This document shows positions 8,870-17,053 of a stretch of DNA of 64,000 nucleotides, in pieces. The translations under genes and the position numbers were made by a program. The stretch covers positions 1,096,501-1,160,500 of the forward strand of contig NZ_CP015418.1 of the NCBI RefSeq assembly GCF_001633165.1. The letters are read 5' to 3'. The notes under the pieces were generated by a model that was not told the DNA's origin, ran no database searches, and saw only the letters and a program-made list of their open reading frames with translations. This stretch comes from Rhodovulum sulfidophilum DSM 1374. Its GTDB lineage: Bacteria > Pseudomonadota > Alphaproteobacteria > Rhodobacterales > Rhodobacteraceae. Positions within the stretch are counted from its first letter, which is position 1, and each line of letters starts with the position of its first letter.

Positions 8870-9841
8870 TCAGCGGTTCAGCAGCGCCGACAGCTTCTCG
8901 CGCGCGGCGTCGTTGATCCAGGTCGACCAGGCATCGGGATGCTCGGTCAGGTAATGCACCGCCCCTTCCTCGGCCGAGGCGTTGTTCTCGTCCATCCAGG
9001 CGATGACGGCGCTCATGTCGTCGACATCGAAGCTGACCTTGCTCAGCATCTCGGCGATCTCGGGTTCGCGATCGGCGAAATCGGCGGTGACGGCGGTCAG
9101 CACCGGCGCGGCCGGGAAGTCCGAGACCTTGGGATCGGGGTTGTTCGGGTTCTGGTTCGCCTCATGCGCGGCCTCGTCGATGCCGCCGAGGTCGACCTTC
9201 ACCATGTTGTACTTGCCCAGAACGGCGGTCGGCGCCCAGTAATAGCCGAACCAGGGTTCCTTCTTCTCGTAGGCCGAGGCCATCGAGGTCGCCAGCGTCT
9301 CGCCCGAGCCGTGGTTGAAGATCTTGAAGCCGTGGCCTTCCAGGTCGAGCGCCGGGATCAGGTTGTCGTTCACGATGCGGCAGCCCCAGCCGTCGGGGCA
9401 GTTGTTGAAGGTGCCGCCGACCCATTCGGGATGCGCCAGCACGCCCTCGATGGTCTTCAGCTCGGGATGTTCCTCGGCCAGGTAGTCCGGGATCCACCAG
9501 CCCTCGACGCCGCCGGGGTTCAGGGCCTTGCCCAGACGCTCAACCTTGCCCTGGGCCTCGAGCTTGGTATAGGCCTCGCCGGCCGAGTTCAGCCACAGTT
9601 CGGAAATCGTGTCCGGTTCGCCATTCTCGGCGATCGAGGTCACCGCGGGCACGGTGTCCGACGGGACCACCGTCACGCTGCATCCATAGCCCTGTTCCAT
9701 CAGGAATTTCTCGACATTGGTCACGACGGCGGACGAGGACCAGTTCATCTCTGCGATCGAGACCTCGCCGCAGTCGGCCTCGGCCATGGCGGGAACGGCA
9801 AGGGCGGCGAGGATGGCGCCGAAGGCGGTTACTCGTGTCAT
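8870..9841 (-). CDS. proX: Glycine betaine-type ABC transporter substrate-binding protein
   Basis: A 323-residue periplasmic solute-binding protein of the OpuAC/ProX group. The signal peptide ends near VPAMA-EADCG. Aromatic residues that usually build a quaternary-ammonium cage are conspicuous: ISELWLNSAGEAY, ALVHPEW-type VLAHPEWVGGT and EPWFGYYWAPT. A cysteine pair occurs in NNCPDGWGC. I chose the ATG at 9841, which has GGAG upstream and starts directly with the signal peptide; the frame stays open for 83 more codons without any signal sequence. It is the first gene of the operon and the 560-bp region upstream holds a long inverted repeat. Confidence 0.92.
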   Translation of the reverse strand: MTRVTAFGAILAALAVPAMAEADCGEVSIAEMNWSSSAVVTNVEKFLMEQGYGCSVTVVPSDTVPAVTSIAENGEPDTISELWLNSAGEAYTKLEAQGKVERLGKALNPGGVEGWWIPDYLAEEHPELKTIEGVLAHPEWVGGTFNNCPDGWGCRIVNDNLIPALDLEGHGFKIFNHGSGETLATSMASAYEKKEPWFGYYWAPTAVLGKYNMVKVDLGGIDEAAHEANQNPNNPDPKVSDFPAAPVLTAVTADFADREPEIAEMLSKVSFDVDDMSAVIAWMDENNASAEEGAVHYLTEHPDAWSTWINDAAREKLSALLNR

Positions 9842-10324
9842 CGGGTGCTCCGTCTTGGAAAGTGAAAATAATCTATGGCCGCCGCGCCCGAGCGGTCGGG
9901 CAGGGCGGGTGTATGCGTGCGATGGGGGCCGGACCGGCCGCAGAGTGCGCCGCACGGCGACGAACCGCCACCGGCAGGCAAGGCCGATCCCGGAAGGGCC
10001 GGCATTCTTCTGTAAATCAAGTATCGCAACGACTTCCGGGTTTATGGGAAAATCGGCGTTCTGCCAACAGAAGAATGCCATTTGCGACAAATGCTGTCGC
10101 TTTTGGGCAATTTTTCAGCAGTTCTTGTCCCGTTTCGGCATGCGCGGCAGGCCGGGACGCCGCGGGGTGCCCGAACCGGGTGTCCCCGCCTCTCCGGCTT
10201 TCCGGGCCCGATCCGGCCTGATCGCGCATATGCTCCGGAGCGGTCGCGCGGGTCCTTCCGGTTTTGTCGGGGGGCTTCGCAGGTCCGGGCCGGTTCCGCG
10301 TCGCGGAGGGGACCGCTTCTCCCG
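9842..10324. other. Intergenic region upstream of proX
   Basis: No convincing gene. The part at 10000-10120 is less GC-rich than its surroundings and contains a 13-bp inverted repeat, so it probably carries the proX promoter and control sites. The rest is GC-rich and featureless up to the terminal repeat of the insertion element at 10325. Confidence 0.5.
10001..10079. promoter_or_regulatory. 13-bp inverted repeat with 53-bp spacer upstream of proX
   Basis: GGCATTCTTCTGT at 10001-10013 is repeated as its exact reverse complement at 10067-10079. The arms frame an A/T-richer stretch about 160-240 bp before the proX start. This could be a looping operator pair or a large stem. No known regulator motif was recognised. 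Confidence 0.35.
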
Positions 10325-10340
10325 TATTCCGTTGAAAAAC
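10325..10340 (+). repeat. Left terminal inverted repeat of the IS1182-like element
   Basis: TATTCCGTTGAAAAAC, exact reverse complement of the right end; homology stops after these 16 bases. Confidence 0.85.
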
Positions 10341-10403
10341 GCGACTTGTCCGAAGGTCTGACCGTTGATTCAATATCGCTGTAACCGTCAGAGGTGAGCG
10401 GCG

Positions 10404-11827
10404 ATGATGGGGTCCCGGCAGGAAGCGCAAGGCGCTCTGTTCTACGAGTTCTCGATCGAAGCGCATGTGCCGCCAGACCATCTGCTCCGATCTGTGGATC
10501 GGTTCGTCGATCTGACTGGCATCCGCCAGCACCTGGCCCCGTTCTACAGCTCCACGGGGCGGCCGTCGGTTGATCCGGAACTGATGATCCGCATGCTCCT
10601 GGTCGGTTACAGTTCAGCATGGTGCCGCCATTGGTCCGAGGCCCATGCCGGACGGCCTCCGGTCCGAACGCCGCCTCTGCGAAGAGGTGCATCTCAACCT
10701 CGCCTACCGCTGGTTCTGCCGCCTGGATCTGACCGTCCCGGTACCGGATCATTCGACCTTCTCCAAGAACCGTCACGGCCGTTTCCGCGACAGTGACTTG
10801 CCGCGGCACCTGTTCGAGACAGTTGTGGCGCGATGCATCGCGGAAGGCTTGGCCAGTGGCCAACGCCTTGCTGCGGATGCCAGCGTCATCCAGGCTGACG
10901 CGAACCGGCAGAACTCGACGCCGAAATCGGACTGGCATCCCGACAGGATCGATCCTGAAGACGCGCCACGGGCTGTCAGGGAGTACCTAGAAACGCTCGA
11001 CGATGCTGCCTTCGGCGCAGCAAGCCCGGTCGAGCCGAAGTTCACCTCGCATTCCGATCCAGCCTCACAATGGACCGGGGCCCGTGGAGGGCCGGCCTAT
11101 TTTGCCTATTCCACCAACTACCTGATCGACACCGACAACGGCGTGATCCTCGACGTGGAGGCCACCCGGGCGATCCGCCAAGCCGAGGTTGGATCGGTTC
11201 AGACCATGATCAACCGGGGGAGGATACCTTTGGCATCGTACCGGAGCGGCTGATCGCCGACACGGCATACGGCACCGGCGTCATGCTGGACTGGCTGGAC
11301 CGGCAGCGAGGGATCGCGCCACATATCCCGGTATTCGACAAGTCGGGGCGCAAGGACGGAACGTTCGAGCGCGCCGACTTCACCTATGATGCGGAGAGCG
11401 GCCTCTACACCTGCCCGGGCGGCAAGGAGCTGAAGCAAAGCCGACGGCCCTTCACACCCCTCGTGAGAAGAAGCCCGATGAGGACAGCATGCTCCGCTAC
11501 CGGGCCAGCAAGGCCGATTGCGATGCCTGCGAGTTGAAAGTCCGCTGCTGTCCCAAGGAGCCCTCGCGCAAGGTCCTCCGGTCGACCTTCGAACCATCCC
11601 GGCATCGGGCGCGTGCGATTGCCCAGCCCCCCCCCGAATACGCGATCTCCTGCAAACTGCGAAAGAAGGTCGAGATGCTGTTCGCGCACCTGAAGCGCAT
11701 CTTGGGCCTCAGCCGTCTCCGATTACGAGGACCGAACGGCGCACGCGATGAATTCCACCTCGCAGCCACCGCCCAGAACCTTCGGAAGCTCGCAAAGCTC
11801 CTTCCGATCCCACCGGTCGCCTGTTGA
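10404..11827 (+). pseudogene. IS1182-family transposase, broken by frameshifts
   Basis: The protein begins MMGSRQEAQGALFYEFSIEA and continues through RPSVDPELMIRMLLVGY, as in IS1182 transposases. Near 10614-10645 about 37 extra bases shift the frame; it resumes with SERRLCEEVHLNLAYRWFC and VPDHSTFSKNRHGRFRDSD. A second shift near 11215 (after MINR) leads to GIVPERLIADTAYGTG. A third near 11450-11480 leads to the C-terminal part with CDACELKVRCC and KKVEMLFAHLKRILGL. At least three frame changes mean no full-length transposase can be made. DDE residues are spread over different frames. Confidence 0.9.
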
Positions 11828-11887
11828 GGAAGGATAGGCGCAGGCGCCGCAAATCCTGAGCGAGGAGAAATGCGATCGCCGAGCCGA

Positions 11888-11903
11888 GTTTTTCAACGGA
11901 ATA
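11888..11903 (+). repeat. Right terminal inverted repeat of the IS1182-like element
   Basis: GTTTTTCAACGGAATA, exact reverse complement of the left end, 60 bp beyond the transposase stop. Confidence 0.85.
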
Positions 11904-12233
11904 GGCCGGAAGCGGCTGTGGCGCTGCGGCCCGTCGCGCAGCGGGCGGCGCGCCGGTGGATGTCGGGCCGAGAGGCTGCAGGTGGGCGGCCGGGCGTCAC
12001 CTGCCCGAAGATCGGTTTCAATACCTGCTCGGGCCGGAGGCATGGCCCTGATATGGGCTTGGCCGCGGAAGCTGCGCGACACCGGGACCCAGCGGACCTC
12101 CGAATGGCTGGAGCCGATCTCGCGAGAGGGGAAGCGCGATGCCATCGGTCCCCATCTCGCAGTCGGTCGGTGCTGCCGGGGTCCCGCCTTTGAGGCGGCG
12201 TGGCGGCGGGCCGGAGCCCGCCGCGTGCCGGTC
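11904..12233. other. Spacer between the IS and dctM
   Basis: I see no gene here. Open frames exist on both strands but have no start signals or family resemblance. The right end contains two hairpins that may end the dct transcript. Confidence 0.5.
12203..12224 (-). terminator. Hairpin after dctM
   Basis: A 9-bp perfect stem (12203-12211 with 12216-12224, loop CGGA) lies 9 bp past the dctM stop. A second 6-bp hairpin follows at 12184-12198. T-rich tail is weak. Confidence 0.45.
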
Positions 12234-13484
12234 TCAGCCCGCAAGTACCGGCAGATAGGTCACGAGGATCAGGACCGCGACCAGCACCGCCAGATAGGGC
12301 AGCACGGCCTTGGCGATGCGCTCGAGCCCCTGCCCGGTCACCGAGGAGGCGACATAGAGGTTGATCGCGACCGGGGGCGTGATCATGCCGATGGCGAGGC
12401 CGACGACGAGGATCACCCCGAAATGGACCGCGTCCACGCCCATCTGCAGCGCCAGCGGCAACAGCAGGGGCGTCAGGATGATCAGCGCCGAGGCGGTCTC
12501 GATGAAGATGCCGGTGACGAGGATCAGCACCAGCATCATCGCCAGGACCACCATCGGGTTGTCCGAGACCGACAGCACCAGCGCGCCGATCTGCGCGGGC
12601 ACCTGCCAGTTCGACAAGGCCCAGCTGAGCGCGGCCGAGGCCGAGATCACGAACATGATCACGGCGGTCGTCACGCCCGAACGGACCATGAGCCGGTAGA
12701 TGTCCTTCAGCCCCATGTCGCGATAGACGAAGAGCGAGACGAGGATCGCGTAATTGACCGCGATCACCGCCGCCTCGGACGGGGTGAAGACCCCCGAGAA
12801 GATGCCGCCGAGGATGATGACCGGTGTCATCAGCCCCCAGAAGGCCGAGACGAAGCTGCGCCAGATGGTCTTCAGCGAGAATGGTGCGCCCTTCGGATAG
12901 GCGCGTTTGTGGCCCTGCACCAGGGCGACGATCATCAGGCCCGCGCCCATGGCGATGCCGGGCAGGAAGCCGTTCAGAAACAGCGCCGAGACCGATTCCT
13001 GCGCGATCACCGCATAGATGATCATCGGCACCGAGGGCGGGATCACCACGCCGATGGTGCCGCCCGCCGCGATCAGGCTGGCGGCCGAGGCCGGGTCATA
13101 GCCCTTGCGGGTAAGCTCGGGCACCAGCGTCGAGCTGACCGCCGCCGTCGTCGCCGCGCCCGAGCCCGAGATCGCGGCGAAGAACATCGCCGCCAGCACC
13201 GAGACGATGGACAGCCCGCCCTTCAGAAAGCCGATCAGCGCATCGGCCAGCGCCACCAGCCGGGCGCTGACCTTGCCCTGGGCCATGATGTCGCCCGCGA
13301 GGATGAACATCGGCACCGCGACCAGCGCGAAGGAGTTGATGCCGGAGAACATCTGCTGCGGCAGCACCAGCAGCGGCACGCCGCCGGCCTGCATCGCGAC
13401 CATGGTCGCGCCGCCGATGGCCAGCGCCACCGGCAGGCCCAGGATGAGGAAGAGGAAGAACAGGCCGAAGAGAAGCAGGCTCAT
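12234..13484 (-). CDS. dctM: TRAP transporter large permease (DctM family)
   Basis: A 416-residue, very hydrophobic protein with about 12 membrane segments. Family segments visible include LLLFGLFFLFLILGLPVALA at the N terminus, GSGAATTAAVSSTLVPEL, and GGTIGVVIPPSVPMIIYA in the middle. The C-terminal repeat has VGLAIGMITPPVAINLY. It forms the ion-coupled transport subunit of a tripartite ATP-independent periplasmic transporter. The start overlaps the dctQ stop by 4 bp. It is the last gene of dctP-dctQ-dctM. Confidence 0.95.
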   Translation of the reverse strand: MSLLLFGLFFLFLILGLPVALAIGGATMVAMQAGGVPLLVLPQQMFSGINSFALVAVPMFILAGDIMAQGKVSARLVALADALIGFLKGGLSIVSVLAAMFFAAISGSGAATTAAVSSTLVPELTRKGYDPASAASLIAAGGTIGVVIPPSVPMIIYAVIAQESVSALFLNGFLPGIAMGAGLMIVALVQGHKRAYPKGAPFSLKTIWRSFVSAFWGLMTPVIILGGIFSGVFTPSEAAVIAVNYAILVSLFVYRDMGLKDIYRLMVRSGVTTAVIMFVISASAALSWALSNWQVPAQIGALVLSVSDNPMVVLAMMLVLILVTGIFIETASALIILTPLLLPLALQMGVDAVHFGVILVVGLAIGMITPPVAINLYVASSVTGQGLERIAKAVLPYLAVLVAVLILVTYLPVLAG

Positions 13485-13984
13485 TCCACCGGCTCCCCGG
13501 CGGCGGGACGGGCGCCTGTCAGCAAAAGCCGCATCAGGTCGGTCGCGGCCAGCCAGGCCATCAGCCCCGCGCTGACCGGGACGATGGCATAGACATAGCT
13601 CATCGGCAGGCGCAGAGCGGCCGATTTCTGGTAGCTCTGCATCGTCATGTAGGTCTGGCCGACCCAGGCCAGGCTGATCAGGAAGGCCACCGCGATGACC
13701 AGCGCCAGCGCGGTCGCGATCCGTTGCGCCCGGTCGGGCAGCCTGTCGACCAGCACGCCGACGGCAATGTGGCGGTGCCGCTGCCAGGCCAGCGCGGCGC
13801 CCAGAAAGGTCAGGCCGATCAAGAGGAAGCGCGCGACCTCCTCGGTCCAGCCGACCGCGGTGAAGGCCACCCGCGACACGATCTGCAGCGTGATGACAGC
13901 GATCAGCGCGGCCATGCCTGCCGCGATGACGGGGGCGAGGACAGCGCCGATCGCACGGTCGATCCGGCCGAGGAAGCTCAGCAC
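13481..13984 (-). CDS. dctQ: TRAP transporter small permease (DctQ family)
   Basis: A 167-residue protein with four hydrophobic segments, the usual size and topology of DctQ. The segment WTEEVARFLLIGLTFLGAAL, including the conserved acidic pair and Arg, matches the family. It lies one base past the dctP stop and overlaps dctM by 4 bp, so all three genes are translated from one transcript. It bridges the periplasmic binding protein and the large permease. Confidence 0.93.
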   Translation of the reverse strand: MLSFLGRIDRAIGAVLAPVIAAGMAALIAVITLQIVSRVAFTAVGWTEEVARFLLIGLTFLGAALAWQRHRHIAVGVLVDRLPDRAQRIATALALVIAVAFLISLAWVGQTYMTMQSYQKSAALRLPMSYVYAIVPVSAGLMAWLAATDLMRLLLTGARPAAGEPVE

Positions 13985-13985
13985 G

Positions 13986-14978
13986 TCAGTTCAGTTCCGC
14001 CTGGATCCGGGTCAGGATGTCGCCGAATTTATCGCCGTATTTCTCATAGACCGGCGCCACGGCCTGCTTGAAGGCGGCGAGGTCGGGGTTTTCGTTCACC
14101 TCCATCCCGGCGGCCTTCAGCTCGGCGAGCTGCTCGGCCTCGGTCTCGGCGTTGAAGGCGCGTTCGGCGGCGGCCGCGTCGCGCGCCGATTGCAGCACGA
14201 TCTCCTGCGCCGCCTCGGGCAGCTTCGACCAGGCCGGCATGCCCATCACGAAAATCGCGGGCGCATAGGTGTGCCGGGTCATGGTCATGTAGGTCTGGGT
14301 CTCGTTCAGTTTGAACGCATGGACCACGCCGACCGGATTTTCCTGCCCGTCGATGGTGCCCTGCTGCATCGCGGTCAGCGCCTCGGTCCAGGCCATCGGA
14401 ATGGCATTGGCGCCCAGCGCGCGGAAACTGTCGGTATAGACCGGGTTTTCCATCACCCGGATGCGCAGCCCGTCCAGATCGGCAGGCGTCGACACCGGCC
14501 GCCTGGAATTCGTGAGGTTGCGGAAGCCGCGCTCGGCATAGGCGAGGCCCTTGAGATTGACATCGGCCAGCCGGTCCAGCAGCTCCTGCCCGATCTCGCC
14601 GTCGAGCACCTTGTAGGCGGCCTCGTCCGAGGGGAACAGGAAGGGCAGTTCGAACACCGCCATCTCCTCGACGAAGTTCGCGACCGGACCGTTGGTGATC
14701 AGCCCCATGTCGACGCTGCCGATCTGCATGCCTTCCAGCAGGGTGCGCTCGTCGCCAAGCGTGGCATTGGGCACGATCTCGACGGTGATCTTGCCGTCGC
14801 TGCGTTCGGCCACGAGATCGCGGAAGGCGACGGCGGCCACCTGATAGGCGTCCTGCTCGTTCACCACATGGGCCAGCCGCAGGGTCACGGGCTTCATGCC
14901 ATCGAGATCGGCGGCCAGGGCGGGGCCGCCGAGTGCCAGCGCGGCAGCCGCGGCGGACAGGAACGAACGTCTCAGCAT
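13986..14978 (-). CDS. dctP: TRAP transporter solute-binding protein (DctP family)
   Basis: A 330-residue periplasmic receptor. The signal peptide ends near LGGPALAADLDG. Family motifs visible are LADVNLKGLAYAERGFRNLT, then LRIRVMENPVYTDSFRALGA and MAWTEALTAMQQGTIDGQEN; the Arg in the RIRVMENP segment is the usual carboxylate-binding residue. Substrates of the group are organic acids, such as C4-dicarboxylates, sugar acids or keto acids, and this one cannot be assigned further. GGAG lies 11 bp before the ATG. First gene of the operon. Confidence 0.94.
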   Translation of the reverse strand: MLRRSFLSAAAAALALGGPALAADLDGMKPVTLRLAHVVNEQDAYQVAAVAFRDLVAERSDGKITVEIVPNATLGDERTLLEGMQIGSVDMGLITNGPVANFVEEMAVFELPFLFPSDEAAYKVLDGEIGQELLDRLADVNLKGLAYAERGFRNLTNSRRPVSTPADLDGLRIRVMENPVYTDSFRALGANAIPMAWTEALTAMQQGTIDGQENPVGVVHAFKLNETQTYMTMTRHTYAPAIFVMGMPAWSKLPEAAQEIVLQSARDAAAAERAFNAETEAEQLAELKAAGMEVNENPDLAAFKQAVAPVYEKYGDKFGDILTRIQAELN

Positions 14979-15632
14979 CGGGGAGTGTCTCCTTCTGGAT
15001 CAGCGGCCGGACCTTCGACGATGTTACGCGATGCGTCAACCGAACATGCCGTAAATTGCGGCAAACAGGGCCGATGAGACAGAAACCCGGCCGTCAGGGC
15101 GTCCGGATCCCGGCCGGTTCGGAACGGATCTCTGTCGCTGGGGCGGGGATTGTTCCGGTTTTTGAAACCACAGCCGGGCAAGCCGCCGAGTGATGCCTGC
15201 CGAGGGAGGACTGCCGCCCCATGCCCTGACCGGGGACAATGCCCGGGTGCGGTGATGCGAGGCAGGGCCGGAGGGGGCAATCGCATCACGGGCCGGATCG
15301 CGCGCCCCGTGCTAGGCGGGCGCCGATCCTGCTGCGCCGGGGCGGCATCGGCCAGGTGCCGATTGCCCATCGCGGTTCCGAACCGCGCTTTCCGCCGTCG
15401 TCCTGGGCAGACCGCCCGCCGACCCGGTCCCGAGGAGCCCGAAACGCGTCCTTCCGGGACCGTTCCACGGCAGAAATCGCCTCGGAATGATCCCGGCCGC
15501 GTGCAAGCGATTCGGTTTCTCGTGCCGGGAAATGCCGATGCCGGTTGTCATTCTGGCAATAAATCGGCTCAGGGGGCAGATATTCGCAAAATGCAGGGCA
15601 GTTTTATTGCGCAGATTGTGACCTCTCGATGG
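14979..15632. other. Intergenic region between dctP and the IS5-like remnant
   Basis: No gene is supported. The stretch just upstream of dctP (about 15015-15065) is less GC-rich and includes an imperfect dyad around GTTACGCGATGCGTCAAC and a short TGCCG/CGGCA dyad, plausible operator material. Near the right end an 8-bp inverted repeat (15556-15563 with 15603-15610) is seen. The middle is GC-rich and uninformative. Confidence 0.45.
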
Positions 15633-15634
15633 CG

Positions 15635-15654
15635 TTGTTGAGCAAATCAGCGTG
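15635..15654 (+). repeat. Left terminal repeat of the IS5-like remnant
   Basis: TTGTTGAGCAAATCAGCGTG; matches the reverse complement of 16566-16585 at 14 of 20 positions. Confidence 0.65.
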
Positions 15655-15699
15655 CGGTCGCTGGCCCCCTTTCGCGTCGCCCTTCAGGCGATCGCCTCG

Positions 15700-16525
15700 A
15701 TCTCGACCCTGCCGAGGGCCGAGAAGCGGTCCATGGATGGGCCATGTCGCGCCATTGGTCCGAGCGACAATGGCGAATGATGCGGATCCGGATTTCGGCA
15801 GTCTGGCGGTCGGGGGCTCGGGACATGATCCGCTCAGCGAGGATCTTCGGGCGGTTCATCTGCGCCTCGACCCGACTTCTGACATGGTCGCCCGCCCAGA
15901 GTGCCACGCCGAGGTGCCGGGGTGCGCGCCGGATCTCGTTTCGCGGCGAGGCTTGTCCCCGGGTTTGTGTCCATCTCGATGTCGACCTTCCTCCATTGCT
16001 GGCGGCGTGATGGCCCGTGCTTCCGGAGGGGGGCGTCCCGGAAAGGATCCGGGGGATCATTTCAGCGCCGAACGGTCGGAGACCCCACGCGGGTTCGGCA
16101 GGCTTACGCGGCGCCACTGACGCCACGGTCCCGCCTTACCCAGGGAACGTCACCCCGGTGCTGTCGACAAGCAGGTTCAAGGGCTTGCCTGTGCGGCGAT
16201 ACGGGATCTGCACCTCGAGCCGCGCTTGGCGTCGGCACGGCGTCGAACAATCCGGCACCGGTCCGTCGAGCTCAGCCATCCGGATCAGGCTTTCGACTGG
16301 CCCGGCCGTTTGCCGAAGCGGAAGGCCGAAGAGCCCTTTCAGTGTGAGGCGGACCTGGACCGCTGCATCAGAGACCCTCTCGGACCGCTCAGGCTTGCCG
16401 GTCTTTCCGGCGTGCCAGACTGTGCCCGGATCAACCCAGACAGAGAGTGCGCCTCGCTGGCGAAGCGCGACATTGTCGTCGGGCCAGTTCGTCATGTGAT
16501 AGCGAGTGGGAGGGGGCTTCAGCAT
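15700..16525 (-). pseudogene. IS5-family transposase remnant
   Basis: Starting at the ATG at 16525, about 125 codons are intact and read as an IS5-group N terminus: TNWPDDNVALRQRGALSVWV, then VQVRLTLKGLFGLPLRQTAG, SLIRMAELDGPVPDCSTPCR and PLNLLVDSTGV. The frame ends at 16136. The DDE core that should follow is not continuous. A recognisable C-terminal piece, RSRVEAQMNRPKILAERIMS followed by RAPDRQTAEIRI, lies at about 15776-15880 in another minus-strand frame. Deletions and frameshifts make the gene inactive. Left boundary approximate. Confidence 0.8.
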
Positions 16526-16565
16526 GCATAGAATTTAACATATTGTATTCGCTAAGTTAATCATC

Positions 16566-16585
16566 CTCACAGCTTTGTGCAACAA
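16566..16585 (-). repeat. Right terminal repeat of the IS5-like remnant
   Basis: Its inner part TTTGTGCAACAA (16574-16585) is the end typical of this IS group and leads straight into the cheB fragment. Confidence 0.65.
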
Positions 16586-17053
16586 GACACCGGCGACCCC
16601 TGTCTCGAGGTCATGGGCACCGCCGCTGATCCCTATGTCGCCGCCGAGCGGATCGCTTGCGAGCTGCCCGACGTGATCTTTCTCGATATCGAGATGCCGC
16701 GCATGGACCGGCTGACCTTCCTGCGCAAGATCATGGCCCAGCGGCCGCTGCCGGTGGTGATCTGTTCGAGCCTGACCGAAGAGGGCTCGGCCGCGCTGAT
16801 GGCGGCGATGGAGGCCGGTGCGGTCGATGTCGTGACCAAGCCGCGGATGGGCTCGGTCGAGTTCCTGCAGCATTCGCGGATGATGATCTGCGACACCGCG
16901 CGGGCCGCGGCCCAGGCCCGGCTCCGGCCGCAGCGGGCGCGGCGGATGCAGGTCGAGAAGAAGCTCAGCGCCGATGCGGTGCTGCCGGCCCGGGCCGGGC
17001 GCGGTGCCGACGCATTTGCGGCTTGTGCAGCCGAGCACTCCCCCTGCCGCTGA
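16577..17053 (+). pseudogene. cheB: cheB remnant: receiver domain only, truncated at both ends
   Basis: The frame opens at a GTG within the IS end. From about 16586 it reads as a CheB receiver domain: [36 protein letters not shown] (phospho-acceptor Asp in FLDIEMP), [13 protein letters not shown] and AVDVVTKPR. The normal first 20 or so residues, including the acidic pair, are missing. The linker SADAVLPA that normally precedes the methylesterase domain is followed by unrelated residues and a stop, so the whole catalytic domain (about 190 residues) is gone. The usual MDGLTF reads MDRLTF. A non-functional fragment left by an IS insertion plus a deletion. Confidence 0.85.

Larger units (their letters stand above)
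10325..11903 (+). mobile_element. Degenerate IS1182-family insertion sequence
   Basis: About 1.58 kb bounded by 16-bp perfect terminal inverted repeats: TATTCCGTTGAAAAAC at 10325-10340 and its reverse complement at 11888-11903. It encloses a transposase gene with several frameshifts. No clear target-site duplication is visible next to the repeats. It lies between the proX control region and the TRAP operon. Confidence 0.85.
15633..16587 (-). mobile_element. Eroded IS5-family insertion element
   Basis: The ends show imperfect terminal repeats. The left reads TTGTTGAGCAAATCAGCGTG from 15635 and the right, in reverse complement, TTGTTGCACAAAGCTGTGAG ending at 16585; 14 of 20 bases agree. TTGTTGCACAAA-type ends are common in the IS5 family. 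The enclosed transposase on the minus strand is in pieces. The right end abuts a cheB fragment that has lost its own start, so this insertion (or a deletion beside it) truncated cheB. Confidence 0.75.

Noticed and set aside
10626..10640. A 15-bp sequence (CGCCATTGGTCCGAG) in the IS1182-like element also found at 15750-15764 in the IS5-like remnant
   Set aside because: In a GC-rich 64-kb window several 15-bp matches are expected by chance, and the surrounding bases do not align, so it is no evidence that one element supplied the insert in the other.
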